From: Bacteroidales bacterium
GTDB taxonomy: Bacteria > Bacteroidota > Bacteroidia > Bacteroidales > UBA932
Reading direction: 5' to 3'
DNA length: 64,000 nt
NCBI GenBank assembly: GCA_017415715.1
Contig: JAFQFD010000026.1
Location: forward strand, 1-64,000
A model generated the notes under the pieces. It searched no databases. It was not told where the DNA came from and saw only the letters and a list, made by a program, of their open reading frames with translations. Position numbers and translations under genes: made by a program. Positions 35,708-44,636 of the stretch are shown in pieces; the first letter of the stretch is position 1; each line of letters begins with the position of its first letter.

Positions 35708-37180
35708 ATGAGAAGATTGACCTTGATATTTGCGTTGTTATGCACGACGCTGACAGGCTGCAGCCTTTCAAGCCGACAGGCTCCTGAATACACTGTCTCA
35801 GTCCTTCAGGACGGACAATGGCAGGAGGCCTGGGTGCTGGAGGCTCTTGTAAGCGACTACAGCCATCACGAAGATCTGTGGAATGACTGGAACAATTCAA
35901 AGGCGCTCAGGGACACCATGTCCATCGCGCTTTTTGAGGATGCATTCGATGCGCCCGTGAAAGTCAGGGTGCACACTTCGGAGAAGTTCTCGAAGTGTGT
36001 CGTGAGACCTTCGAATTATGCCATTGAGGTAGAGAAGATCGACCGTAATACGGTGGAGCTCACGCTTCCTGCATTCGACATGCGCAAGGTTTCTGTCGAG
36101 TTTGACGGAAACAGACAGGAGAACCTCTTCATCATCGGAAACCGTCCGGATGAGGATAAGCCTGACCCTGCTGCCCCTGGTGTCATGTACTTCGGTCCCG
36201 GAGAGCATGAAGTGGGGGAAATTGTCATCGGGGACAACCAGACCGTATATGTCGATTTCGGAGGCATCCTGTACGGAAATTTCATCGTAAACGGTGACAA
36301 TGTCCGCTTTGCCGGAAACGGCGTCATCACAGGACGCAGGATGGAGCACTGGGGCAATAATGAATATGCATGTGGAGACGTACTCTTCGAAATAGCTCCT
36401 GACGGCAAGCCGTTCCTGAACAATTTCACCATCGAGGATGTCACCATCATCGACAGCCCTAGCTGGACATTGTGCATGAATATGGTATGTGGCATCAGGA
36501 TAGACAACATCAATATCATCAACTGGATCCTCAACGGAGATGGAATCGACCTGGTCTGCTGCCAGTACGCTGTTATCAGGGACTGCCTGCTGCGTTGCTA
36601 TGACGACTGCATCAGTCTTAAGGTAAATCACGGCAACAAGCCTGACTGCAGCAATATCGAGATCGACGGTTGTCTTATATGGGAGGATATCGCAAGAGGT
36701 ATAGTAGTGGGACCAGAGGCTGGAAATGCATATCTCAGTCCTGGTAGAATACATACGGTGGACATTCATGACTGTGTGTTCCTCGAGCATAGAGGAACAT
36801 CAGAGGGTGACAATGTCCGTGCGGCCCTTTCAATATGCCAATGGCGTCATCCTGTAGGCAAGGAGGGGTATGCGACCGAGATCTCCGACATTGCATGCAG
36901 GAACCTCTATTTTGACGACATCAAGTCTGACGGAACATATATTTTTGTCTGGCAGATGGCAAATCAGACAGAAAACAGCTATATTAGTAGACTGAAGTTC
37001 GAGAACATTCAGGTCAACGACAGGAACAGGGTGAAGAATCCGGTCTTCCAGGCCATGACTAATGAGAATCATATCGTGGGCATGGAAGTGAAGGATTTCC
37101 ATATCCGTGGCGAGAAGGTCCTGTCGGAAGGAAATGATTTCGTATGTTCTGGAAACTTTACTGACATTACATTCGAGTAA
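35708..37180 (+). CDS. GH28-like right-handed beta-helix glycosidase, lipoprotein
   Basis: About 490 residues from the ATG at 35708 (TLTGC lipobox); an earlier ATG at 35693 lies inside the previous gene. After an N-terminal beta domain comes a parallel beta-helix (VYFGPGEH-like, DGGILYGNF, NVRFAGNGVITGRR, then repeated I-D-N and I-E-D rungs). GH28 acid positions are visible as Asp278 in LNGDGIDL and Asp299-Asp300 in YDDCISLK, but the usual third motif with a catalytic histidine is replaced by RGIVVGPEAGN. GH49 or another beta-helix family is therefore possible. It follows SusD and precedes the regulator by 14 bases. Confidence 0.75.
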   Translation: MRRLTLIFALLCTTLTGCSLSSRQAPEYTVSVLQDGQWQEAWVLEALVSDYSHHEDLWNDWNNSKALRDTMSIALFEDAFDAPVKVRVHTSEKFSKCVVRPSNYAIEVEKIDRNTVELTLPAFDMRKVSVEFDGNRQENLFIIGNRPDEDKPDPAAPGVMYFGPGEHEVGEIVIGDNQTVYVDFGGILYGNFIVNGDNVRFAGNGVITGRRMEHWGNNEYACGDVLFEIAPDGKPFLNNFTIEDVTIIDSPSWTLCMNMVCGIRIDNINIINWILNGDGIDLVCCQYAVIRDCLLRCYDDCISLKVNHGNKPDCSNIEIDGCLIWEDIARGIVVGPEAGNAYLSPGRIHTVDIHDCVFLEHRGTSEGDNVRAALSICQWRHPVGKEGYATEISDIACRNLYFDDIKSDGTYIFVWQMANQTENSYISRLKFENIQVNDRNRVKNPVFQAMTNENHIVGMEVKDFHIRGEKVLSEGNDFVCSGNFTDITFE

Positions 37181-37194
37181 TACAACATTGCTGA

Positions 37195-39993
37195 ATGAGG
37201 AGGATTTTGTCAAATCTGATGTGTTCGGTGCTCGCATTTTACATGTGGGCGGCTCATGCCTATTGCGCTGACATCAGTTTTGAACCTCTCAGCAGCAGGA
37301 CTCTGCCTTCGAATTTCGTCAAATATCTTTACCAGGACAGCGAAGGCTTTGTATGGATAGCCACCAACAACGGGCTTGCGCGTTATGACGGCCGTCACAC
37401 GGTCTCATACGGCAACCGTCTTGAGGGCTATTCGTTCATTTATGAGATCATCGAAGACGTCCCGGGCACACTGCTTCTTGCCACTGACAAGGGTCTGGTG
37501 AGTCTGGACAAGGTGTCCATGCAGATGTCTGTCCTGGTCAATGACTTCTCTGTGAGTGCAATCGTCCGAGACAGTCATGGCAATATATGGGCAGGTGGCG
37601 GTGACGGGCTTCTTTGCAGACATGCCGGAGAAGAAGCTTTCTCCAAGATAGCTCTCACTATCGGTAACGAGCCTGTAGTCGGCCTGATCGATCTGATCGA
37701 GGGCGAAGACGGATGCATATTGATGACTACATGGCACAAGGGATTGTATCTGTACGATCCTGCAGACGGGAGTACTACCGTATTCAGAGACGGTGAACTG
37801 GCTTATTCCTATGTTCTCCATAGGGATTCCCAGGGAATCATATGGGTCGGAACCTGGGGAAAGGGACTGCTCAGACTTGATGAGGACTTCATGTCGACAT
37901 CTGCATATGAAGCCTTCCATGCAGTTCCGTTCCATAGAAACGCCCTGCTTGACGATGTCATATATGTCATAAATGATTGCGGAGACAATGTCCTTGTCGG
38001 AGGTCAGAAAGGATTGAGCATCCTTTCCCGCAGCACAGGAGAATTCCATTCGTTCTCAGTCGACAACGGACTGCCATACAATCAGGTCAACACGGTGCTT
38101 GTGACCGGAAATGAGAATGTGTATCTTGGCTTGTATGGAGGCGGAATGTGCCTTGTGCATATGGAAGATCTTCCTTATGCCTTGGATGAACTTCAGGCAA
38201 TCAAGGATAAGTTCGGAACGGCAACAGTCAACAGCATGTGCTCCGATGGAGACGGAAGGCTATGGCTTGGAGTACCCGATCAGGCGTTTGTGATCTATGA
38301 TTCTGAAAGACGCACTGTCGTCACGTATGATGACCTGCCTGCGTTCAGAGATGTCAATGTAATAAGCACGGCTGTAGATATAGAAATAAGAAGCCTTACA
38401 GGTGAGATATGCATCGGAACCTTCAGTGAGGGTCTTCTGGTTTATGATCCTGACACAGAGACAGTAAAAGTCTATTCGGCGAAGACCTCATGTCTCAGAT
38501 CAGACAGCATTCTTGCCTTGGAGAATGATAGGGATGGCAATCTCTGGATAGGAACCAGTCAAGGCATGTATGTGCTTGACATGCGAGGTGTCCTGCTCCC
38601 TATCAGTGAATTCCTGGAACAATGTCCGGAGGAAAGCGCTTCGGATAATGTAACAGACATTTCATGTGCTCAGGATGGCAGAATATTCTTCGCCGCTTCC
38701 GAGAAAGGAGTTGCGGAGATAGACCTTCAGTCAGGCATGGTGAGATATTTTACTGACGAACATAACTCAGGTGTAATCTTCCAGAATGTCCTTCTTGGAC
38801 CATCCGGAGGCTTGTGGGCCGGTACTGCAAACCATGGACTTTACTGGCTTGGCAGAGACAGCAGAGCTTTTGTCAGCAGAAATCCTATAAGCGAACTCTC
38901 GTCGCAGAGCATACATAATCTTGTTGCGCTTCCGGATGGTGAGATCTGGCTGACTACTGACAATGATGTCGTGTCCTTCCGAGAGACCGAGGATGCGGCA
39001 GGCATGGAGGTCACCCGGTATGTCTCTGATCTTGACATTACATTTACAGACGCTTCAATGCTTCATTCCGGTGAAAGCGTTGCATTCGGAGCTACTGACG
39101 GAATATTCACAATGTCTTTGAGCGGCGGACAGGCTGTCGAACAGCCGCAGAGCGAACTCGTGATCACGGATTTCATCGTCAACGGCCAGTCATATTGGGA
39201 TTCGGAAACCCTTGAAGAAGATATAAACTATGTCAGCGAGATCAGGGTGAAGAATGGTGACAATATCGAGATAAGGTATACCTTGACCGATTATAATTAC
39301 TGTCTGTCGCCGGTATATCGCTGCACTTGGGACAATTCAACATGGACCACTGCGCAAGAGGCCTTTGCTTTCAAGGTGTCCAAGGTGAAGAATGTGGTCG
39401 AGATCTGTCATCCGGCATCCGGCCAGACCAAGACGCTGGTCATCAAGGCCAGGGCATACTGGCAGTATGCCGTCATATTCTTGGTGACCATAGTGCTTGG
39501 CCTCCTGTATCTGAGCTACAGGCTATATGTCCGCAAGCCGGTTCAGAAGGAGGAGGAAAGCAAGGACGAACACGATGTAATCGCCTTTGAAATCAATTCC
39601 ACAAATGTCGTATCCACAGATCAGGAGTTCCTGGAAAAGGCCATGGGCGTGATCTCCAGACACCTGAGCAACGCGGATTTCAGTCAGTCCGATTTCATCA
39701 GCGAGATGGGAATGTCAAGGACGCTGCTGACTGACAAGATCAAGAAACTGACAGGCTTTACGCCTAATGCATTGATCCTGGAAATCAGGCTCAAGACAGC
39801 CTACAGCACCATAATGTCGGCACAAGATAAACTTAGGATATCGGACGTGGCATACTCTGTCGGTTTCAATGACGCCAAGTATTTCAGTACATGCTTCCGC
39901 AAGAAATATGGAATGACTCCGAAGGAACTGATGCAGCAGAGATTGGAGTCCCTGAATGCAGCGGCCTCTGATAACACAGATAAAACGGTATGA
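37195..39993 (+). CDS. HTCS-like membrane sensor fused directly to an AraC DNA-binding domain (no kinase)
   Basis: A 932-residue regulator. After a signal/anchor (about 1-24), residues about 30-640 form a two-component-regulator beta-propeller with repeats such as VWIATNNGLARYD, IWVGTWGKGLLRLD and LWIGTSQGMYVLD. A Y_Y_Y domain follows (about 655-750), then one membrane helix (about 757-778) and, after a charged linker of about 35 residues, an AraC-type HTH domain (about 808-915; ISDVAYSVGFNDAKYFSTCFRKKYGMTPKEL). The histidine kinase, ATPase and receiver domains of the usual hybrid two-component systems (about 1300-1400 residues) are absent with the frame intact. It probably senses a PUL oligosaccharide in the periplasm and activates the PUL from the membrane. 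The next gene overlaps it by 4 bases. Confidence 0.88.
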   Translation: MRRILSNLMCSVLAFYMWAAHAYCADISFEPLSSRTLPSNFVKYLYQDSEGFVWIATNNGLARYDGRHTVSYGNRLEGYSFIYEIIEDVPGTLLLATDKGLVSLDKVSMQMSVLVNDFSVSAIVRDSHGNIWAGGGDGLLCRHAGEEAFSKIALTIGNEPVVGLIDLIEGEDGCILMTTWHKGLYLYDPADGSTTVFRDGELAYSYVLHRDSQGIIWVGTWGKGLLRLDEDFMSTSAYEAFHAVPFHRNALLDDVIYVINDCGDNVLVGGQKGLSILSRSTGEFHSFSVDNGLPYNQVNTVLVTGNENVYLGLYGGGMCLVHMEDLPYALDELQAIKDKFGTATVNSMCSDGDGRLWLGVPDQAFVIYDSERRTVVTYDDLPAFRDVNVISTAVDIEIRSLTGEICIGTFSEGLLVYDPDTETVKVYSAKTSCLRSDSILALENDRDGNLWIGTSQGMYVLDMRGVLLPISEFLEQCPEESASDNVTDISCAQDGRIFFAASEKGVAEIDLQSGMVRYFTDEHNSGVIFQNVLLGPSGGLWAGTANHGLYWLGRDSRAFVSRNPISELSSQSIHNLVALPDGEIWLTTDNDVVSFRETEDAAGMEVTRYVSDLDITFTDASMLHSGESVAFGATDGIFTMSLSGGQAVEQPQSELVITDFIVNGQSYWDSETLEEDINYVSEIRVKNGDNIEIRYTLTDYNYCLSPVYRCTWDNSTWTTAQEAFAFKVSKVKNVVEICHPASGQTKTLVIKARAYWQYAVIFLVTIVLGLLYLSYRLYVRKPVQKEEESKDEHDVIAFEINSTNVVSTDQEFLEKAMGVISRHLSNADFSQSDFISEMGMSRTLLTDKIKKLTGFTPNALILEIRLKTAYSTIMSAQDKLRISDVAYSVGFNDAKYFSTCFRKKYGMTPKELMQQRLESLNAAASDNTDKTV

Positions 39994-42314
39994 GGAAGCT
40001 GCTGACATTCATATTTGCGTTTGTGACGCTTTGTGCCGGTGCTCAGCAACCTGCATACGAGTATATCATCAATGAAGATGGAACGATTTCCGGACTGACT
40101 TATGGCAGTGTGGATGTCAGTTTCTTTTCATCTGAACAGAAGGCCGGACCCACATTCTATATCGATGACGGAACATCAGTGCATGAGGGCAAATGGATAA
40201 AAGAGTCAGAAAGTGTATTTCATTGCCTTCTTAAAGGGATTTCAGCACGTTTGCAGTATGACCTGTCAGGAGATTTCCTGTCGTATACGGTTACGTTGAC
40301 CAATAAGTCCGGCGATGTCTTCATGCCTAGGAAGGCAGGAATACGCCTTGGCGTTGATACTTATATGGAGGAATATCCTTCCTGGCTGTCAAAATTCTTC
40401 CCTACATTGCTCAGGAACGAGAAGACCCATTTCTATGGGTATATGCAGTCTCCGAAAGGAGATGTGCTCGGCATCATAAGCCCGGATCCGATAGCTTCAT
40501 GGAGCGTGGACTATGGAAAGAGCTACTACGACATACCGGAATACTGGTTCTATGGACATAGGATAGAATCCGTCAACCTTGACCTGATCAATGCTCTTCC
40601 GCTGCCTGAGCATAACCCGCAGACATCGTGGAAGCTTGAGCCAGGCGAAGAAAGAAGCTGGACTATTTTTCTTGTGCCCGTCACTTCTCTTGAAATGTTG
40701 GAGAAGGAACTGATGCAGAAGACCGGCTTGCCTATGATAACCATGTCCAGGACATCATATCGCCCTGGAGAAATTGCGGAGTTCGAGGTGTGGCAGAAAG
40801 GCTCGCAAGTCCATGGAATAACGGTTACTCATGAGGACAGTGGCATCCGCCTGCCTGTGACCGCAGGTCTGGAAGGTCTGGAAAACGGGAGCTGCCGGCA
40901 TGTATCTGTGGAACTCCCGTCACGTGGACAATATAATGTTGAGGTTGTTTCCGGAGAATACACATCTACGGCTGTGATACTGGCCAATGACTCATGGGAA
41001 AATGTTATGAGGAACGCACGACAGGCAGCATGGGACAACCATCAGAAGCCGTCATCCCATGTCGAGAGCTGGTACGGATTCCATACGGCCTTCTTATGTG
41101 CAAGGCATTTCCCTGATAAAGAGATCGACCGCAGTCTAGATGAACGTTTCGATCTGATTTACAACAAGACATTCGACGCTGAAAAGGCTCTTCCGAAGCT
41201 CTATGAGAGCAGGATACAGAATACTTCATCTACCATAGGCATGCTGGTGGACAGATTTCAGGCCTACGGCAGGATCGAGGACCTGAGGCAGGCCTCAGCT
41301 CTTGCAGACTGGCTCGTGGAGTGCAATCAGGACGCATACGGAGCATATATGAACGGCAATGTCAAGTATACGAGCGTCATATATGTCGCCAAGAGCATGA
41401 TGGAGCTTTATGTCGTTGAGAAGGAGCTTGGAATGCATGATGCGGCATGGGCGAAGGCTGCTGACAGACATTACGATTCCATAAAGAGGGCTATAGACGA
41501 GCTGGTGGCCTCGCAGGGCGATTTCCAGACGGAGGGAGAGATGACTTTCGAGGACGGAATGATCTCATGTTCGGCTCTGCAGGTGGGATGCTTCGCGCTG
41601 CTTCAGGAAGATCCTCAGCAGCGTGAACATTACAAGACCGAGATGCTGAAGATACTGGAAACACATTCGTGCCTGACTCAGCTGCGCGTCAACGACGCCC
41701 GCCGCAGGGGAGGTACGATGAGGTTCTGGGAAGCACAGTATGATGTCCTGATGGTTCCGAATATGTTCAATTCGCCTCACGGCTGGAGTGCGTGGAGGGC
41801 GTATGCGACATATTATGCATATCTCCTCACACTCGAAGAGAAATATCTTATAGAAACGTTCAATGCGGCAGGAGCCTTCGCAAATCTCATAGACCAAAAG
41901 ACAGGCAGATTGAGATGGGCGTTTGTCCTTGATCCATATCTGCCAGTAAGACAGATTGCAGCACCGGTAGAGGGAGTCTCGTTTGACGATGTGACGACAG
42001 GTAATCCGCATCCGGATTTCCATGGTTCAAGAAGTTTCGTGATCGGTGAACAATATGTCGATATGATAAGCTCATGGCAGCCGATAAACTCTCAGGACAA
42101 TGATGTCCATGAGGTGTTCAAGTTCATCGAGGAGGCTGTTCTGACCAAGGCATATGTCGTGGAGCGTGCTGACGGGAAGATAGTCGGCTACAATTGCGAC
42201 GTGAAACAGAAGGGAGACAGACTGATCGTGACTCCGGCCGAAAGACAGATGACCGACCTTCATCTGAATCTCAGGAATGACTACAAGGTCGTGTTCAAGA
42301 ATAAAAAGAAATGA
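39990..42314 (+). CDS. exported protein of unknown family, possible new glycosidase or lyase
   Basis: A 774-residue protein with a cleavable signal peptide (MRKLLTFIFAFVTLCAGAQ). Residues about 25-330 are beta-rich with a conserved-looking core (GDVLGIISPDPIASWSVDYGKSYYDIPEYWFYGHR). Residues about 340-680 are helical with Trp/Tyr-rich loops (VESWYGFHTAFL, GTMRFWEAQYDVLMVPNMFNSPHGWSAWRAYATYY), the look of an (alpha/alpha) toroid. A C-terminal beta domain ends in NDYKVVFKNKKK. I cannot place it in a CAZy family. Its ATG overlaps the regulator stop (ATGA) and its end overlaps the GH20 gene, so it is a full member of the PUL operon. Confidence 0.75.
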   Translation: MRKLLTFIFAFVTLCAGAQQPAYEYIINEDGTISGLTYGSVDVSFFSSEQKAGPTFYIDDGTSVHEGKWIKESESVFHCLLKGISARLQYDLSGDFLSYTVTLTNKSGDVFMPRKAGIRLGVDTYMEEYPSWLSKFFPTLLRNEKTHFYGYMQSPKGDVLGIISPDPIASWSVDYGKSYYDIPEYWFYGHRIESVNLDLINALPLPEHNPQTSWKLEPGEERSWTIFLVPVTSLEMLEKELMQKTGLPMITMSRTSYRPGEIAEFEVWQKGSQVHGITVTHEDSGIRLPVTAGLEGLENGSCRHVSVELPSRGQYNVEVVSGEYTSTAVILANDSWENVMRNARQAAWDNHQKPSSHVESWYGFHTAFLCARHFPDKEIDRSLDERFDLIYNKTFDAEKALPKLYESRIQNTSSTIGMLVDRFQAYGRIEDLRQASALADWLVECNQDAYGAYMNGNVKYTSVIYVAKSMMELYVVEKELGMHDAAWAKAADRHYDSIKRAIDELVASQGDFQTEGEMTFEDGMISCSALQVGCFALLQEDPQQREHYKTEMLKILETHSCLTQLRVNDARRRGGTMRFWEAQYDVLMVPNMFNSPHGWSAWRAYATYYAYLLTLEEKYLIETFNAAGAFANLIDQKTGRLRWAFVLDPYLPVRQIAAPVEGVSFDDVTTGNPHPDFHGSRSFVIGEQYVDMISSWQPINSQDNDVHEVFKFIEEAVLTKAYVVERADGKIVGYNCDVKQKGDRLIVTPAERQMTDLHLNLRNDYKVVFKNKKK

Positions 42315-44620
42315 ATATGAGGAAGATAACCATATTGCTCGTAGCTTTTCTTGCGGTATCCTGCGCTTCAAGGCAGGAAAAGCCGCAGGTAAGCATCATC
42401 CCTGAACCTTCCAAGATGGAAGTGTCAGGAGGATACCTTGACATCAATGGTGCAGCCTGCTTTGTAAGCGATGATGTTGATGTGATGTCACGCGACGCCA
42501 TTGATTCTTTCTTGGAGGCTGTCTCTGACACATGTGCTTATACAGCCTTAAGGAGAAATGCTGTCCTGTCATTTGTGGTGAATTCGAAACTTGAGCCTGA
42601 GGCATACAGGATTGATGTCAGCCGTCGTCGTGCAACTGTTGAAGCCTCGTCATTCAATGGTTTCCTCTATGCGATAGAAACATTGAAGCAGCTCCTTCCT
42701 GCTGAGATCTATACCGGTGAAACTGCAGACTGGAAACTTCCGTGTGTCAGGATAGAAGACTCGCCGAGATTTGCCTACAGGGGAATGCACCTTGACGTGG
42801 CAAGGCATTTCTATGGTGTGGATCAGGTCAAGAAGTACCTTGACATGATGGCCGTCCACAAAATGAACACATTTCACTGGCATCTTACCGATGATCAGGG
42901 ATGGAGAGTCGAGATAAAGAAATATCCGAAGCTTGTAGAGGTCGGTTCGATGAGAAAAGAGACCGCCATAGGCAAGGGATGGTATGACGTGAAGTACGAC
43001 GGCATCCCTCATGGCGGATACTATACACAGGAAGAGATAAGGGAAATTGTAAGATATGCCGCCTCGTTGGGTATTACTATCATACCTGAGATTGATGTAC
43101 CTGCCCACATGCTTGCAGCAGTCGCTGCATATCCTGAGCTGAGCTGCACCGGCGAACAGTATGATGTGTGGGGCAGATGGGGAGTCTCTCCGAACATCAT
43201 GTGCGCCGGCAAGGAGGAGGCTTTCAAGTTCCTGGAAGATGTGTTCCTTGAAATCATTGACCTGTTCCCGGGAAAGTACATACATATAGGAGGTGACGAG
43301 TGTCCTAAGAAAAGATGGGCGGAGTGCCCGGCATGTCAGGCAAGGATAAGGGAACTTGGCTATGAAAATGACGAGAATGCATTGACATACCTGCAGGGCT
43401 ATGTCACAAACAGGGTGGAGGCGTTCCTTGCAGAGCATGGCCGGAGCATCATCGGATGGGATGAGATCCTTGACGGAAAGATATCTCAAAGCGCGACAAT
43501 CATGTCGTGGAGAGGAAGCGATGGAGGAATCGCCGCTGCAAAGGCTGGCCATGACGCCATAATGACTCCGAACAGCTACTGCTACTTTGATTATTATCAG
43601 TCGAGAAAGATACAGGACGAGCCGTTCGCGATCGGCGGCTTCGTGAGCGTGGAGAAGGTCTATTCCTTCGAACCATATACGCCTGACATGACTCCGGAGC
43701 AGCGTGAGCACATCCTTGGTGTCCAGGCAAACCTCTGGACAGAATACATCAAGACTCCTGAACATCTGGAGTATATGCTCCTTCCTCGAATGAGCGCTCT
43801 AAGTGAGGTGCAGTGGTGTACTGAGGAAAACAGGGATTATCATCATTTTCTTGACAAGATGAGCCATATGCTCGAGATCTATCATGCGATGGACTTCAAC
43901 TATGCAAAGCACATCTTCGAGGTCATGCCTGTGATCGGAGTCGATTCTGAAAAGGGATGTCCGAGAGTGGAACTTACGACACAGGGAGATGCCCCCATGT
44001 ATTATACATTGGACGGAACGACACCGACGACATCGTCAGCCCCTTATGCCGGTCCGGTGTGCATGGCTGATGGAGAAGTGTTCAAGGCGATAGTCGACCG
44101 TGAAGATATGGAAACCAAGGTGTTTACACAGACATTCTCGTCTCACAAGGCGATGGGCAAGCCGATATCCATGAATACCAGACCTCATCCGTTATATGCT
44201 GTGGGGCTGCCTGAAAGCCTGGTCAATGGCGTTCTCAACGAAAGTCAGGATGCTGCGGCAGGCGAGTGGATGGCGTGGTATGGAGAGCCTGTAGAGGTCG
44301 TGATCGACATGAAGGGTGAGACATGTGGAAAGGTTTCTGTACGCACATTCGTCTCCAAGTGGGAGGATATGTATCCGCCTTTGGGACTGGCAGTATATGC
44401 TTCCGATGATAATGAGACTTTCTCGGAACTGTGTGCGGAAGAATATCCGATCGAGGAAGAGACCGTTCCTGATGGAATCAAACTGTTTGATGTGGAATTC
44501 CCGGAGGCTCCGTATAAGTATCTGAAAGTGGTGGTGAAGACAGTGCCGGCGCTGCCGCAGTGGAGCGAACGCCCGGGCAAACCGGCATATCTGTTCCTTG
44601 ATGAGATAAAAGTAGAATAA
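42311..44620 (+). CDS. GH20 beta-N-acetylhexosaminidase lipoprotein
   Basis: A 769-residue lipoprotein (FLAVSC) that removes terminal beta-GlcNAc or beta-GalNAc by substrate-assisted catalysis. A GH20b beta domain (about 30-150) precedes the TIM barrel with HWHLTDDQGWRVEIKKYP, the catalytic pair Asp329-Glu330 (HIGGDECPKKRW) and GVQANLWTEY. Behind it are a chitobiase C-terminal-like domain (PMYYTLDGTTPT) and a F5/8-type beta-sandwich (about 640-769). Start at 42311 overlaps the previous stop; an ATG at 42317 is equally possible. Together with the GH123-like genes it points to a HexNAc-containing target. Confidence 0.92.
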   Translation: MNMRKITILLVAFLAVSCASRQEKPQVSIIPEPSKMEVSGGYLDINGAACFVSDDVDVMSRDAIDSFLEAVSDTCAYTALRRNAVLSFVVNSKLEPEAYRIDVSRRRATVEASSFNGFLYAIETLKQLLPAEIYTGETADWKLPCVRIEDSPRFAYRGMHLDVARHFYGVDQVKKYLDMMAVHKMNTFHWHLTDDQGWRVEIKKYPKLVEVGSMRKETAIGKGWYDVKYDGIPHGGYYTQEEIREIVRYAASLGITIIPEIDVPAHMLAAVAAYPELSCTGEQYDVWGRWGVSPNIMCAGKEEAFKFLEDVFLEIIDLFPGKYIHIGGDECPKKRWAECPACQARIRELGYENDENALTYLQGYVTNRVEAFLAEHGRSIIGWDEILDGKISQSATIMSWRGSDGGIAAAKAGHDAIMTPNSYCYFDYYQSRKIQDEPFAIGGFVSVEKVYSFEPYTPDMTPEQREHILGVQANLWTEYIKTPEHLEYMLLPRMSALSEVQWCTEENRDYHHFLDKMSHMLEIYHAMDFNYAKHIFEVMPVIGVDSEKGCPRVELTTQGDAPMYYTLDGTTPTTSSAPYAGPVCMADGEVFKAIVDREDMETKVFTQTFSSHKAMGKPISMNTRPHPLYAVGLPESLVNGVLNESQDAAAGEWMAWYGEPVEVVIDMKGETCGKVSVRTFVSKWEDMYPPLGLAVYASDDNETFSELCAEEYPIEEETVPDGIKLFDVEFPEAPYKYLKVVVKTVPALPQWSERPGKPAYLFLDEIKVE

Positions 44621-44636
44621 TCAAATATTGACACAT

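Noticed and set aside
42650..43765. A 371-codon open frame on the minus strand
   Set aside because: It is antisense to the GH20 gene, whose catalytic motifs are intact; no recognisable protein feature.
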